From: Cruorifilaria tuberocauda
Taxonomy: Eukaryota > Nematoda > Chromadorea > Rhabditida > Onchocercidae
Reading direction: 5' to 3'
Assembly: GCA_013365365.1 (NCBI GenBank)
Contig: JABVXU010000163.1
Location: 1-64,000 of the forward strand
DNA: 64,000 nucleotides
This document shows positions 25,201-38,600 of the stretch, piece by piece. The position numbers were made by a program, and so were the translations under genes. Each line of letters starts with the position of its first letter. The first letter of the stretch is position 1. Under the pieces are notes generated by a model. That model ran no database searches. It was not told where the DNA came from and saw only the letters and a list, made by a program, of their open reading frames with translations.

Positions 25201-28200
25201 TTCTTCCTCCTATCCCAATTTTACTAAACCTTTCTTATTCAAATCTCTCTTATTCCTTTCCAATTTCTATAGACAACAATTTCATTAACATCAATTTTAA
25301 GAGATCATCGCAGATTGCAAAATAACTCGAACAATTCCTTTGGGAATTACTCTGACAACTTATGCCAAACAAATAAATTAGGCGCAATCCATTTTTAATT
25401 TTTAACTAAAAAGCAAAGATGAAGAATCTTTTTCATCTTCGTTCATTTAGAATGGAAATAAAAAACGAAACGAGTAATCCTGATATGACTAATATTAAGA
25501 GGAATTTTCGGAGTACCTAAATTTTTCTTATTTTATACTAGATTTTGCATTCACCTAAAAATAGTCAAATCATTTTCAAGAAAATAATAAAGTTTTGGAA
25601 TAAATGGATAACTTTAAAAGCAATTTTTCATCCCTATTAAAGAGTAATTATGTTTGATTCTGGTTTTTTTTTTTTTGATTCTCTTACTGATATATTCCAT
25701 TGAACCTCGATACTTCCAAGATCATTTATTTAAAATATTGAAAGGATATTTTGATCATACAAGAGATTCAACATAATAGATTAAAAATGCATGATTGGAA
25801 ACGCGAGATTTATTTGGAATAAAATGAGAGAGTTAATTAAGTTAGATAATCACAAAATGAATTAGATAAACTTAATTAATTATCTTTTTTTCTTTTTGTA
25901 ATATATCGTCGTTTTTTATTAAATTAATTTAGAGATTTGTATAAAATATTTTTTTGGAATAAATTAAATCCAAAACAAAAAACGATCAAAGAATCTCAAT
26001 AATATCAATATCAATTGTTATCATTGATAATGTTAAAAATTTTTAAATAATATATTTCTGATAAAAATAATATTTGACGCAATTTCATTTTGCTATGAAT
26101 TATTTTCTCTGTTTATACTAGCTGTAACAAACTTTCTTTATTTACATTCCATCGCTTTATTTTTAATTATACCTGGAATAATTATTAAATTTCAAATACT
26201 ACATTCAGGTAAATTTGAATTTTATTTATTATGCATAAATTTTTATTCCATTGCATAAATGTTAAAAACAAATTGATGTCATATGAATATATTCATCTCA
26301 TTTTGATTTATTTATTCATTAACTTTAAGAGAGTTCAAAATTGATAAATATAAGACAATAGAAAATATGCAAAGCTTTAGCAATCTGCTAATTTTGGCAT
26401 TGAAATTTATGATATGTCAGTATTATTATAATAATCAGATGCAATTTTATTATTCCTACTAATACCACCTGTTCCTATTTACATCTGTACTACATATGTA
26501 CCTGTCCACTATGTGTAATTGTCACATTAAATTTTCTTTTTTAACAATTTGAATGAATTGAAATTTTGATTAAAAATTTTTTTTTGTATTTACTAATTTT
26601 GGAAATTTGTTTATTATTTTCATATTCCATCATTCTGATCATTCTATTTTTCTTATTTCCAAATTTCATTCTTCACAAATATCAAAATCTTTGATTAATT
26701 AATCATTTAATTTTCATTTCAAGCAAGAAAGTTTTAATTTTTTGATCGCTGCTTCACGAAAAATTATAATAGGTATTAGGAAGCGGATGGATATGAATTT
26801 TTGAGTTATTAATAAACTGATCATATCGGTGATAAAGAAAGTTTGATGAGAACAAGAATTAATTTCTCGCAGTACATTTTGATACTTTCAATTCTCGATT
26901 ATGATCCTTGCAAGGATAGGCAATGATTATTGCTATAATTTTAGGTTTGTATCAATAGATCCAGAAAAAAAAATTATGGTGATAAAATCAAAAAAAGAAA
27001 AATCACATGGCAAATTCTGAGGACTACGATATTTCATTATTGTCCCATATTCACATATAAATTCATGGATCACAAATCATTAATAGTTTTTAATGAATAT
27101 TTGTATCAGTGAATCATAAATCCTTGAATTCTCCTTTTATCTTAGATAAATGCATAGATAAGGACAATAAGGCATAGTGGAAGCCTAATAATCTTTAGGA
27201 CTCATTTCAATTCCTCTTTCTTTTCTTCAAATCCTTTTCATTTGGTACAATTTGAAAAAATTACAGCAAGCTAATTTCGTGACTTATTCATGAATTTTTA
27301 CCAATATTTGTCCGGAAACCAATTCTTCGCTCATAAATTTTAATTTAAAATAAATTTTTAATTTTGTATAATTTACTTTTCACTTTGTAATTGTGTAAAT
27401 TACTCGCATTTCTTCAATATATTGTATTATTCAATCTATACGATTGTATATATCAAAATTGATTGTTTGATCATATTAAAATTGAAATCACATTCAAATA
27501 ACTTTGTTTCTCGTAGTACTTTTATCATTTATTCGGCAATTTGCAGCAAACTTCCCGACCTTTGTTCGCTACATTTAATGATAACTTAACTAGTAATTGT
27601 TACAAATTAATAATAAGTTAATAGGTCTAGTCAGTTGCACTTTAATATCATTAAATCAACTCATAATGACTTTGCCTACTTATCACAAGACTTATCAATA
27701 GTAAATGTTTATCATCAGTTAATAATAAAATCTAGTTAGGAAGAAGGCGTTAATCAGTAGCCAAGAATTGCACCTAATCACTTGTCTACTTTATTGTTTT
27801 TTTTTTAAAATGTTGTTTGAAGATACCTTTGTTTTTCTTTTGCTTTCATATTTTTGAAGTTGTTTTATCCAATGACTAAATTACGTGAGTATAATTTAAT
27901 AGCTGTAACCTTGAATTTCATTCTAGGAATTGATAATAGATCGCACTGTAACCAATTACTGAATTAATCCCAACAGTAATTGGTCCATAAAGTTATCTTA
28001 GTGATTTACTTCATTGAAATCATTATATTTTATGATACTTGATTACTAATCATTACTCACATATAATTTCTTACTTATTTAAAATGAATCTAAAATGGAA
28101 GAGAATGAATGCACTGTAAAATTGGAAAGGATAGTTAGAATGCTTAAATTTCAATTAAAATTAATTTTTACAATGTAACTAGTTACACGTATTTGCACGT

Positions 28201-28378
28201 ATTGCACGTTATTTATTTCTTTCAATGAGTGAAATTTTCATTTGATTGAAAAGAGGAAAAGAGGAAAAATAAAATCAAAAATTTGAATCACTTCTATCAT
28301 TTATATAGGGAAACAGGCCTAATATTGGGCTTAATATTATTGGTTTTCTAAAATGCTTTCTGATATCAATGACAATTA

Positions 28379-28402
28379 CTCTCTCTCTCTCTCTCTCTCT
28401 TC
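28379..28402. repeat. (CT)n microsatellite
   Basis: About eleven CT units, immediately followed by the GTCTCGATTTC repeats. Confidence 0.92.
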
Positions 28403-28403
28403 T

Positions 28404-28482
28404 TTTTTTTGTCTCGATTTCGATTTTCTTGTCTCGATTTCTTTTTTTTTCTTTTTCTTGTCTCGATTTCGATTGTCTTGGA
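28404..28482. repeat. GTCTCGATTTC minisatellite
   Basis: Three exact copies of GTCTCGATTTC start at 28411, 28431 and 28460, separated by T-rich spacers; two are followed by GATT and a further C-T-T-G. The array abuts a CT microsatellite. Confidence 0.88.
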
Positions 28483-30311
28483 CAGAAGCCAGGTTACTAA
28501 TAAAAAAAGCCATGAAAATTTTTGAACAATTTGAAGCATTGTATTAATGTAATAGAGAAACTTAAAATTTGAAATTGATAAATGAAAAAAAAAGTTTTTT
28601 TTTTTGCTTAAATGGATTATTTTATAGGCTAAATAAGTAATATGAAAGTTAACAAAATGAGAATGATATAATTACATGAAACATTAATGGAATGTATAGG
28701 AAGAGAATGAATTTCGATTAAATACTGCGACATAACGGATGATGCTTACTTAAATCATTCGCTTTGCTTACAACTTCTTCAACCAGAAATTCCCTTGAGA
28801 ACTTCCAATTCTTTTTCTCTTTTTTTTTTTTTGGTCGAATTTCACTAAATGATATACCTTAAATATTTTTAAAAATATTATATCTCATTACTGATTTAAT
28901 AGATTTCATAATATCATCCATCATGATGTACCAGTTTAATCGTTGAAAATATTTTTAATAAATATTGTATAAATCGATAAATATGGCATATGTATATTTA
29001 TGAAAAATAATAATATCTTAAAACTTATCAAGGTTTTTTTTTCGCCAATCAACAATAGGTATTTTCATTCATTATAAGAAATTATTTTATAAGTTGCTGC
29101 TTAATTTTTCATTTCTCATTGAATTTTCATCTAAGAATAGAAAGGATATTGATTAAACTTCGAAAATTTATTATTTTTTAATTTAAAATTTCCCGTGCTC
29201 TTTGTTTTGCGATTTGTGGCGAAGTTTTTTGCAAAGAAATCAAATTATTTCATTTTATTTCCAAACTGATAAACTTATCAAATATTATCATTCAATTAAG
29301 GAAAAAGGAAAGAAAATGCTAATAATGCAAAATAAAAATGTTAAACAAAAAGAACTGATAAAATTGAGTTTCAGTTTTTTCATTTCTTCTTTCATATTCC
29401 GGACTGTTGGAAAATGAATATTCATAGAGTTTTAATTTTTCCATTCCATCTCATATATTTCATTCATTCCAATTAAATTTGTTTAATTAATAATGCATAT
29501 TTCATTGCATGCTATTTGAACAATAATAGCTATCTATCATTTCCTTTTAATCTTTGCCACTGATTTGCATTTAATTTTGAGAAAATTTATGAGACTAATA
29601 AATCCTTAAACTTAGCAATTATCTTCAAAATTTCTTGAAAAAATATCTGAATTTAAAGTCTATTTCATTCAATTATTTTAATTGAAAAGTCATTTCTTAT
29701 GAATTAATCTTTATGGAATATTATTTACTTCGAATTTTATTTTGATTTTGTTTTTCCTACATTTTTTAATACTGATCGAGAAATGTTTAGGAAATCTTTT
29801 GAGAATCTTGAATTAATCCATTAACGATATTTAATTCTGAAAATCTTGATAAGTTGCTCTCGTCAAACATCACAATGAAACATTTTTGATAAAATTGTTG
29901 ACATGGATGAAAATTCCACAACTGATCAATCACTCGCTGATAACACCAAAACACAATGTTTTTTCTCTTATTTAAAAAGAAGAGAGAAAAAAAACTGAGA
30001 CACTGATTATTTGAGATTGTAATAGCGATTATTTCGTAAGTTTCGTTAAGAGAAAGGAAAAAAAAAAGGTGGAAGAAGAGAAAGTTTTCAAATCTCCAAA
30101 CATTTTTTTCCTTTCTTTATCAATTTACATGAAAAAAAGCGGAAGAAAAATTAAATGAAAAGGAAAAAAAGGAATGAAAAGACGAAGAAGCATTCATTCT
30201 ACCATTCTGAAAGCATTCTTTTACATTCTTCTGCTCAACGATGGAAATTTTCCTTAAAAACGAACACTATTCGCCATCGTTTGAAGTATGTTCGATTCAT
30301 TCTTCCATTCC

Positions 30312-30380
30312 TTTCATTCATTCATCCGTTCATTCAGTCATTCATTCATTCATTCATTCAGTCATTCATTCATTCATTCC
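30312..30380. repeat. (TTCA)n simple repeat
   Basis: About 17 TTCA units with TTCCG and TTCAG variants. Confidence 0.92.
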
Positions 30381-30630
30381 TTTTTTCCCTTCCTTTTTTC
30401 ATCCTTGCAATTAAATCAGTTTACTTAAAACTATTTTCTCTTTGTTCTAAAAATGAGATTATTCACGCTTTCATCTCTTCGTCCATCTATTCTTCGTTTC
30501 CATCATTTTCCTTCTTTTTATTTGACAGCAACGATTTGTTAGTTTCAATTAATGAAATTTTGAAAATCCTTTTTTCACTAAATTAGGTTGAATTATTTTT
30601 TATCGACTTTTCAGTGTATAAATTTAACGA

Positions 30631-30653
30631 TAACGATATCATTGATATCGTTA
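30631..30653. repeat. Perfect 23-bp palindrome
   Basis: TAACGATATCA and TGATATCGTTA flank a single T. Each arm carries GATA and GATATC. It may bind a dimeric factor or form a cruciform. Confidence 0.9.
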
Positions 30654-32375
30654 GAATTGCGAAACTGCAACAATTAACTGAAGATATTCTTTAACCATGA
30701 CACTAATTATGTGCTAATTGACAGAAATCAATCATAGTCTTGAAATCATTTTCAGAATACATCAAACGTTCGATTAGTTTACTGATCGTGAAATTCCGAG
30801 AAATCCTATTTGATGTTCAGGATTTTATAACCTGAAAAATCTTCAACTTAATTTTCCATCAATAAAAATAATATCACATCCTGTTATGCGATAATCATTT
30901 GATATAGTTGAAAAAGATGAGAAGCATAATTCTATAATTATAAGGATTTAAAAAGATAGATTAATGAAATTACATCGATTAAATTAAATTTAATTATTTA
31001 AATTGGAATAAATTAATACGTGAAATCGGATAATTTTCTTATAATTCTACGAATAATTTTTTTTTAATAAAAAAAAAGCTGAATTGATAGAAGAATTTGT
31101 AGAAATATTATGGACATTGATATAGTACTTGTAAGTGATAATGTAAGTTAGAAGCGAATGTTAGCTGCACTTTTTTCAAAATAGCAATTAATATTTTGAA
31201 ATCATGCAAAGGTTACTCCTAAAATCATCTTTTCGAAAGCTATTTACATATTTTGAATCGACTTTATTTCTTGTTAGCCTTTTTTAGCTTTTCATTTCAT
31301 TTCATATTGCCTTAAAAGTTTTTCGTTTTAATTCTTGCATATATATTTTGTTTAAAAAAATGCTATCAAGAATTTAAATATGAAATTAATATTACCGATG
31401 TATCCATCATTTATTATATTTACTGTATCGAATTTTACAATTTTAAAAATTGGACTAATAAGTGATCATTTTTTTTTGTAATGAGATTATTTCATTGAAA
31501 AGTAGCTAACGATCGATCGAAAATTATTCTTGAAAGTTCTTTCATGATTTTAACTTTCAATTGTAAAGCATTTTTTTGAGTAATATTGCTATATTGTTAC
31601 TTTATATAACTTAAAATTCTTTTCATTCATTAAGTAATATAGACAATTTAAAGAAAGAAACCAATACGTGATTAGTATTAATATTTTATTAGCATTAATA
31701 CTTTTAAAAGGTAATAGTATAAATATTTTAAAAAGCTTTGTTGTAAGTATTATTTCGTAACCTGTTCATATCAAACAAACGTTTTTCTCCAAGTTTAAGC
31801 TTAAACTTATTTAGACAATACAAATCTCTCCCAGGAACAAATTTAAATTATAAGCTAATCGGAATATTTGAAAAATAAATTCGCAAATAACATTTAAATA
31901 TAAAATGCATGCTTTAACTTAATTATCAGTATTGATAATAACCAAATTCTTCCTGATTACTTGTGTGATTATTTTGTCCTAACTTATTCCGCTTAGTTTC
32001 TTTTCATTAACTAATTAATTAATTAATAAATAACATAAAATTTACTATCCAATGCTATCAAGGAGAATTGTCACCAATTGAAATGACAAATATTCCATAC
32101 CAAACTATTTTACTCGTATTTTCTATTGCATTTTGATTGTGTTTCATTTCTCACCTGATTCCTAATATATTTTTAAACTACTAATTCTAATCAATTTCAA
32201 TCAATTTCTTATTTTTTTTCTATTTTGCTCGAATTCAATTTATAATTCTTTCTTTTTTATCCAACGATGAAATGTGAAATAAATAATTTCAAATGATATG
32301 CGTAAATAATATCGAATTGATTTTATCTTGATAGCATTGCACAGCCACTTGTTACGGTTCATTATTTATGCTAAC

Positions 32376-32420
32376 AGAGGGAGAGAGAGAGAGAGGGAGA
32401 GAGAAGAGAGAAAGAAAGAA
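32376..32420. repeat. (GA)n microsatellite
   Basis: GA units interrupted by GG and AA variants. Confidence 0.92.
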
Positions 32421-33516
32421 ATGTATATAAGAACAGATAAATAAGATAAAATTTTTGAGTTGTAGAATCGTTCGTAAAGTTTTTGGGTAATAACAAACAT
32501 AAATTTAGATTTGATTAGATTATTTATCGGGAATTTATTTTAATATTTCTCCAGCAAGTATAATTTGATATTTCATATCTTTATTTTACATTTTTGTAGC
32601 ATTTTTGAAAAAACGTAAAATTCAAAAAATTCATTTAATTAAAAAAAATTTGGGAACATTGGCATAACTGATACAATTTATAAGTAGAATAAAGATCAAC
32701 TGAATATAGATTTTAAAAAAAATGGTAAAAAGCATTTTGTAATTTACTGAAATCATTAAGAAAGTACTTAATTTAATTGACCCAAAAGTTTCGGGTCAAT
32801 ATTTGCCGTTTTGTTTTCTTAATTGAAATAACGAAGAATAATATATCCTTCCGGCTTACTTTAACATCATTCAATTACTTTTTATTTTTCTCTTCTAGAA
32901 AATTTTTCGTTATATTTTTTTTTTCATGAATGCGAAATTAATTAAGTAATCTAAGAGTTTTATTAAAATCAATTTTAAATTATTCTGTTTAGCTTTACTG
33001 AAGAAAAAGATATTCAAGTTTTACAGTTTTACAGTTCTCTTCCTCCTACCTGTTCTACTTTTTTTATTCAAAAACTTTGAAATTCTATCATTTCGGAAAA
33101 AAACATTTTCTTTACTATTATTTCTATCTTCTATTTAATACAGTTTCTTAAATTACGATCCGTACGTGATACACGTGATGTACGTGATTCTTAGAACGCA
33201 AACTGTTATGGCTTAGTTACATTTGATTATTTTCTCTTCAAAAAAATATTATTTTTAAATTACTAGGCTAGGCTACCCATCTATTATGTTGTCAATAATA
33301 TATCAACAGTTTATATTTTAGATAACGAAGGTTTTACAGGATAATGATAGGTATTCAGGATAATAATGACAGATTATAATATAGCACTATCCGCTACGAT
33401 ATTTATCAGATAACAGATAATGGCCTGTTGATATATGTAGACTTCATGTTAGATAATGTTCTATTGTATATTTTATATTCAGGAAAGTTATTATCTCACC
33501 TAATTCCACGTAACTG

Positions 33517-33541
33517 TTAAATTAAATTAAATTAAATTAAT
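33517..33541. repeat. (TTAAA)n simple repeat
   Basis: Nearly five exact copies of TTAAA. Confidence 0.9.
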
Positions 33542-34389
33542 TATAATAAACTATAATATCACTGATATTTACTATCTATATTGTATAAAGTATATTTGTT
33601 TACCGCGAAAGGTATAAATAAGTAAATTACCGATTTCATTTCGAATTATTCACTACTTCAAATGATTCATAATTGTAACTGAATGAATTTTTGAAATATT
33701 TCTCTTAGCATAATTCCATCATTTTAATGTTTAAAAATTATCACTGCCGAATAATTCAACATTTAAAAGCATTCCATCATTTCATTTTTTTTACCACATT
33801 TTTCAGCTTAATTTTTAGACATATTCTTTTCTGATTTAGCCACTGATAAATATTAATGAAGAAGAGAAAATTTTTTTGGTACAATCCGGTGCTATCCTGG
33901 ATTATGAATTTCCAATACATCGTTCCTGATACTGTCAATTCTTCAGTCCCGATCCTTTTAATCTATCACGATATATCGGGTCTGTATAATTAGAAATGAT
34001 CGTGATTGTGTTGATTCAATTCATTCATTGGGAGCACTGTAATCTGAAATATACTTCTTTGTTAGCTTATATCCATTCTTTCTTGCTTAACGATTAAATT
34101 AAAACGTCTATTGTTATCAGGCTTTTCACAACAGCTCTATCGTTTTTTTTTTTTTTGTTCACCCACTTTCCCACACTTTAGAGCAATGAATGCTATGAAC
34201 TATTTTTTGATATCATTTTAACAGTTATCGCTAAAGATAAATCATTGATAAAGAAAATTTTTTTTTTTCAACAATTTTGAATTTATCATTTAACAAATTT
34301 TTATCAGCTAAATTTAAAATTATCATTGCGTTTCAATCCATTTATACCGTTATTTCAGTTGCTTCCTTGAAGAAAAGGAGAGTAAGAAA

Positions 34390-34413
34390 GAGAGGGAGAG
34401 AGAGAGAGAGAGA
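34390..34413. repeat. (GA)n microsatellite
   Basis: About eleven GA units, flanked by further purine-rich sequence to about 34440. Confidence 0.92.
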
Positions 34414-37400
34414 GGGGAAAAGAGAAAAAAAGGAAGAGATTACATATATACAGATGCTTACGGTATTCCTATCATTTTATATGATAAAAATAATTTAGCT
34501 AAGAAATTCTAGAAATACGATACTAACTGGTAGATATGATATGATAGATTACATTATCTAAATATAATGTTAAAAAATGGTACTTTAGAATTGGGTTAGA
34601 TTATAAAGATAAATTTAATGTAAAATATTTTAAGCTGATTTTAAATTTTACTCAATTGAAATAACTATCGGTTTTTTCCTTTGAAAACTTTAAAGTCTTG
34701 TTATCCTAAAGAATAATTTAGTATATTCTCTATAAACATAAAATGATTGTATATCAGAAAACCGGATAAAAATTCCGAAATTGAGAAGTACCTTGCTCTT
34801 ATGTAAAAAAAAAAAGAAAACTTAACGTAGGTCTGAGTGAATTACTACTCCTATAAAAATATATTGTTTACCTATTTCCTTCGCGTTTGTTTGCATTCTT
34901 GAGTTTTAGTATGAACATTTCTTTTTCCTGTTAGCTAATATTTCTCTTTTCTTTTGTTCCAGTAATTTACCGATATAAGCTTTTGAAATAGTAAACAATT
35001 TGATCATAAAAGTGAAATTACTTTTTCTCTAAATAAAATTTAATTTAGAAGATTTGTTTTGGTTTCCTGCATTTAAATTAATAAAATTGTTGAATTTCTT
35101 GAACGGTCCAAAAATTGCTATCAAGGGAAAAGTAATTTCAAGCAAAAGATTTTTAGGAAAGAAATTGAGAAATTGAAAGGAATAAATGATGTATGTGGGA
35201 AGGAAGTAAAGGATGACATTCGATATGATAAATTTTTATGGTAAGGAAATCGGATCCGGTTGATGCCTTTTTTCCATTTTCTTCTCTTTTTTTTTTTAAA
35301 TGGAATTATTGAAAGGCACTAATAACACAATGAAAGGATAGAAGTGTAAGATTGAAAATTTTTCCACCTAAATTTAGCGTTCATTTTTTTATAAATGTTT
35401 ATTGCATTGTTTAAATATAATTCCAGATTAATGTGTATTGTTAATCTCAGAATTAATTAAATCATATTTAATTATTGCTAATGTTTCCAAGAGAGTGAAA
35501 AAAGCGTTGTTGCTATTGCTATACTAGAATTCGAACGAATTTCATCTTTACCACTTCAATCATTGCTCATACTTGGGAGAACAAATGCTGTCATCTCGAA
35601 ATTTTCCATCCATTCAGCTTGAAATCGTTGAAGTGGTGTGATCGAGATTATTCTCGATATTCATTCAACATTTTCTACATCACTTATTCTGTTGCGTTTA
35701 AATTCATACAATTTTCAAGATATCCCACTTAAATGATAATATGTCTTGATAAATAGGAACGATTTTTAGTATGATAAGGTAAAAAACAGTGCTAGATATC
35801 ACAAGCATATCAGATCGTTGCTAATTCGAAAATTTATATATTATCGAATTTGATCAATAGCTGGCAAAAAGGTAATTTGTAGTTGAAAATTTTACATTTC
35901 AAGATAAATTACAAATCAACAATTAATATGTGGTGAATGAAAGAGTGATTAGAAGAATATTGTTAGTTTTGTTATGTTTAAGTATGATGATATTGAAAAA
36001 ATAATCATCATTATCTGTACTTTTATTGTGTGATAAGGGTGATAACTGCTATTACAACGGTATATCTTGCATATTTATATTTATATGCTCATATTATAGG
36101 AATAAATTAGCATTTATTGTTACAGCTAAAATTGAGAGAGCATGAAAATATGCTAGATGCTATTATTCATGCCAATCATTCCAAATATTTTCAATTGATA
36201 AGCAAATTGATAAGGAAAAAAACACTCACAACTTGTTGTCCTATCATAAATATATCGTAAATTAATAGTAGTAGATTGTGAATGTAAGAATTTCATGGAA
36301 ATTAAAATTATTTTAATTTATATGGAAAAAATATGGAGAGAGAGAGAGGAGAAAAAGAAGGATGTAAAACAAAAGAAAAAAGGTAGAATTATAAGGTGAT
36401 AGTTGAAGAAAATAAAGCACACAAAATCCTTTCAATGAGATAAAAAGGAATCTATTATAGGTCAAATTTCAGGTCAATTTTGAAGAGAAGGAAGGGAATA
36501 ATGTTCCACTTAATAGATTATGAAAATGAAGTGTTTGTGAGAAATAAAACAAAAAGGTAAAGAAATTGAAGAATGATTATTGTAGGAGAGAGAGAGGAAT
36601 TGAAGCAATAAAAATAGTGGACAGTTGCATGGAAGAACATGCTAAGAACATCGTTAACAATTGATGATGCATGCCAGATGTTACAAATACATCAAATGGC
36701 TTGATAAATGAAGCTTTAAGCTTCTCCTCTCAACATCTTTCAACCGTCACTTACCATTCGAAGTATCTCCTCTCATGCATTTCCTCACGTAATGCTTAGA
36801 ATGGTAAATTTATGATAACAAATAGGTTAATCTGTAATCATAAATTTATCATTATTCATAATATTCGATCCTTTTTCTTACTTTGAAAAAAAAGAAGGTA
36901 GGAAGATAAGATTTTCAATAAAAGAAATTTTTGTAAATAGTATATCGGAATGCGAAAGAATGGGATAAACAGGTTGTATGATTTATTTTTTCCAGTTTTC
37001 GAAATCATTCGAATTAAGGTAACAGAAAATCTAACTTTGCGTTATCGATTGATTATCAAACTGAGGATTCATTTACGGGATGCAGCTATTGTGGCTTATT
37101 AATTCAATAGCTCTTACAGTTAAACTTCTACTTCCTAAAATTAATACGATAATTGGGTTAAGCTATCGAAAGTATACAATATATATGTAACTGTGAAGTT
37201 ATTTACATATATATTTGGAAGTGTATATACAAATTAATTTTGATGTAAACATTGAGATACACAATGTTTTACAATTTCACTATGAGGGAATGTCGAGATA
37301 ATTTGATAATAAATCGATAACGAAAAGTTAGATATTGTCGGAAAACAATAAAGTGAAATATCTTGGATCAGGAAAGGGAATCAGGAGTAGGCGTGATAAA

Positions 37401-38454
37401 CAGTATTGTAAGTTAATGCAAATATGTATATGACTCATCAAAGCTTGATTCTTCCGATTGAACGAATCAATGCATCAATGATTTCCCAGAAATAGAGAAG
37501 AATTAAGCAGGTGAATTAATTAACAATAGCGAAAATAGGTAGCTATCATTTTTTTCCTTCTCTATCAATTGCTCCTTACAGTTCACTGATAATTCATGTT
37601 TCTCAAATTCTTTTTCTCTTCTCTTCCTAATTCAGAAAGGAAAAGTTGCAGGAGAGGATAATTCATAATATATTATCTAATTAATTAGTTTGAAAATTGT
37701 AGTTAAGATGAAATAAAATCAAATATTGATTATCCTATCGTTAATTTGTTTAATTACTGTTCACATTAAGTCTTATTCTTAGAAGTGAATGAATGGGTAA
37801 TACATGTTAAATAGATGAGTATAAGAGTAAATTGTTTGCTAACAATTGGTATAGCTTCAACAGATATTACTGTTACAGGTAGACAGATGAAATACAATAA
37901 TCGGCAGTATCTGTATTATAACTAACACAAACTATCATTACAATCACTACTACCTTACTATTATTACTTTCTATATTGCTTGTCCTTTTGAGCCGAATCT
38001 CTTTGCTTTCTAACACGATAATTTGGTCTAATAATATATTTGGCTTTTTTTTCTTTAATTTAGGATTGATTAGTTATTTCCAATAATCCATTTTCATATA
38101 GTCAAGGTTATTGTTATATCTAATATTTAAATGAAAGTAAATTTTAATAAAAAATATTTTCAATTTTAACGTATTATTGGAAATTTTGATTCAATCAATT
38201 TTAATTAATTTATTTTTAATTCTTATAATTTCAATTTTTTATTTATTCAATTTTCTTTTTCAATAATAAATTTTGAGGAGATGAATTTCAGAAAATTCAT
38301 TCGATGTGGCATTTAGACTGTACATATATACTTTACTAAGTTAGCTGAAACAAAGCAATTGCAGTTATCCCCTTTTTGTGATTGCTAACTTCAGCTAATC
38401 AAATACAATGCATTTTGAGATATCGTTTTATAGTTTGTTTGAATTTTTCAGAAA

Positions 38455-38600
38455 ATGAGCTAAAAGATAGACGAGGAAGGATGATGACACGGGGAGTAAT
38501 AGAAGAAGCGGGGAGAGACGAACGAGATATTTGGGGGGCGGGGGAGGAAGAATGCAAACGACGGGATAATGTTAGCTTGATGATCGGAAATGGAATCGTT
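38455..38600. promoter_or_regulatory. GC-box-bearing purine-rich island (candidate promoter or enhancer)
   Basis: This is an island of clearly higher G content within AT-rich sequence. It holds GGGGGGCGGGGG at 38533-38544, which matches an Sp/KLF-type GC box. It shares the 11-mer CTCCCCCGCCC (here on the minus strand) with the island at 43.6 kb. An open frame across it is rich in E and R because of the purine bias and is not convincing. The function is inferred only. Confidence 0.35.

Larger units (their letters stand above)
18046..28378. other. Gene desert, part 1
   Basis: About 10 kb of very AT-rich sequence with only short, compositionally biased open frames. It holds a perfect hairpin (18884-18918), a GAATAATT-rich minisatellite (19740-19852), GAAT and CAATAAA simple repeats near 22.1-22.3 kb, and a more complex stretch at 21440-21740 discussed under findings. 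I see no convincing exon or RNA gene. Confidence 0.55.
28483..38454. other. Gene desert, part 2
   Basis: Ten kilobases without a supportable gene. Contents are AT-rich sequence, TTCA repeats (30312-30380), a perfect 23-bp palindrome (30631-30653), a TTAAA repeat (33517-33541), a cluster of ACGTGA motifs (33161-33190) and GA microsatellites at 32.4 and 34.4 kb. The longest open frame (30155-30586) is a read-through of the TTCA repeat and flanking poly-pyrimidine sequence, not a gene. Confidence 0.55.

Noticed and set aside
30155..30586. Open frame of 143 codons, the longest single frame in the window
   Set aside because: It runs through a TTCA microsatellite and pyrimidine-rich DNA; the product is Ser/Phe/His-rich low complexity with no domain.
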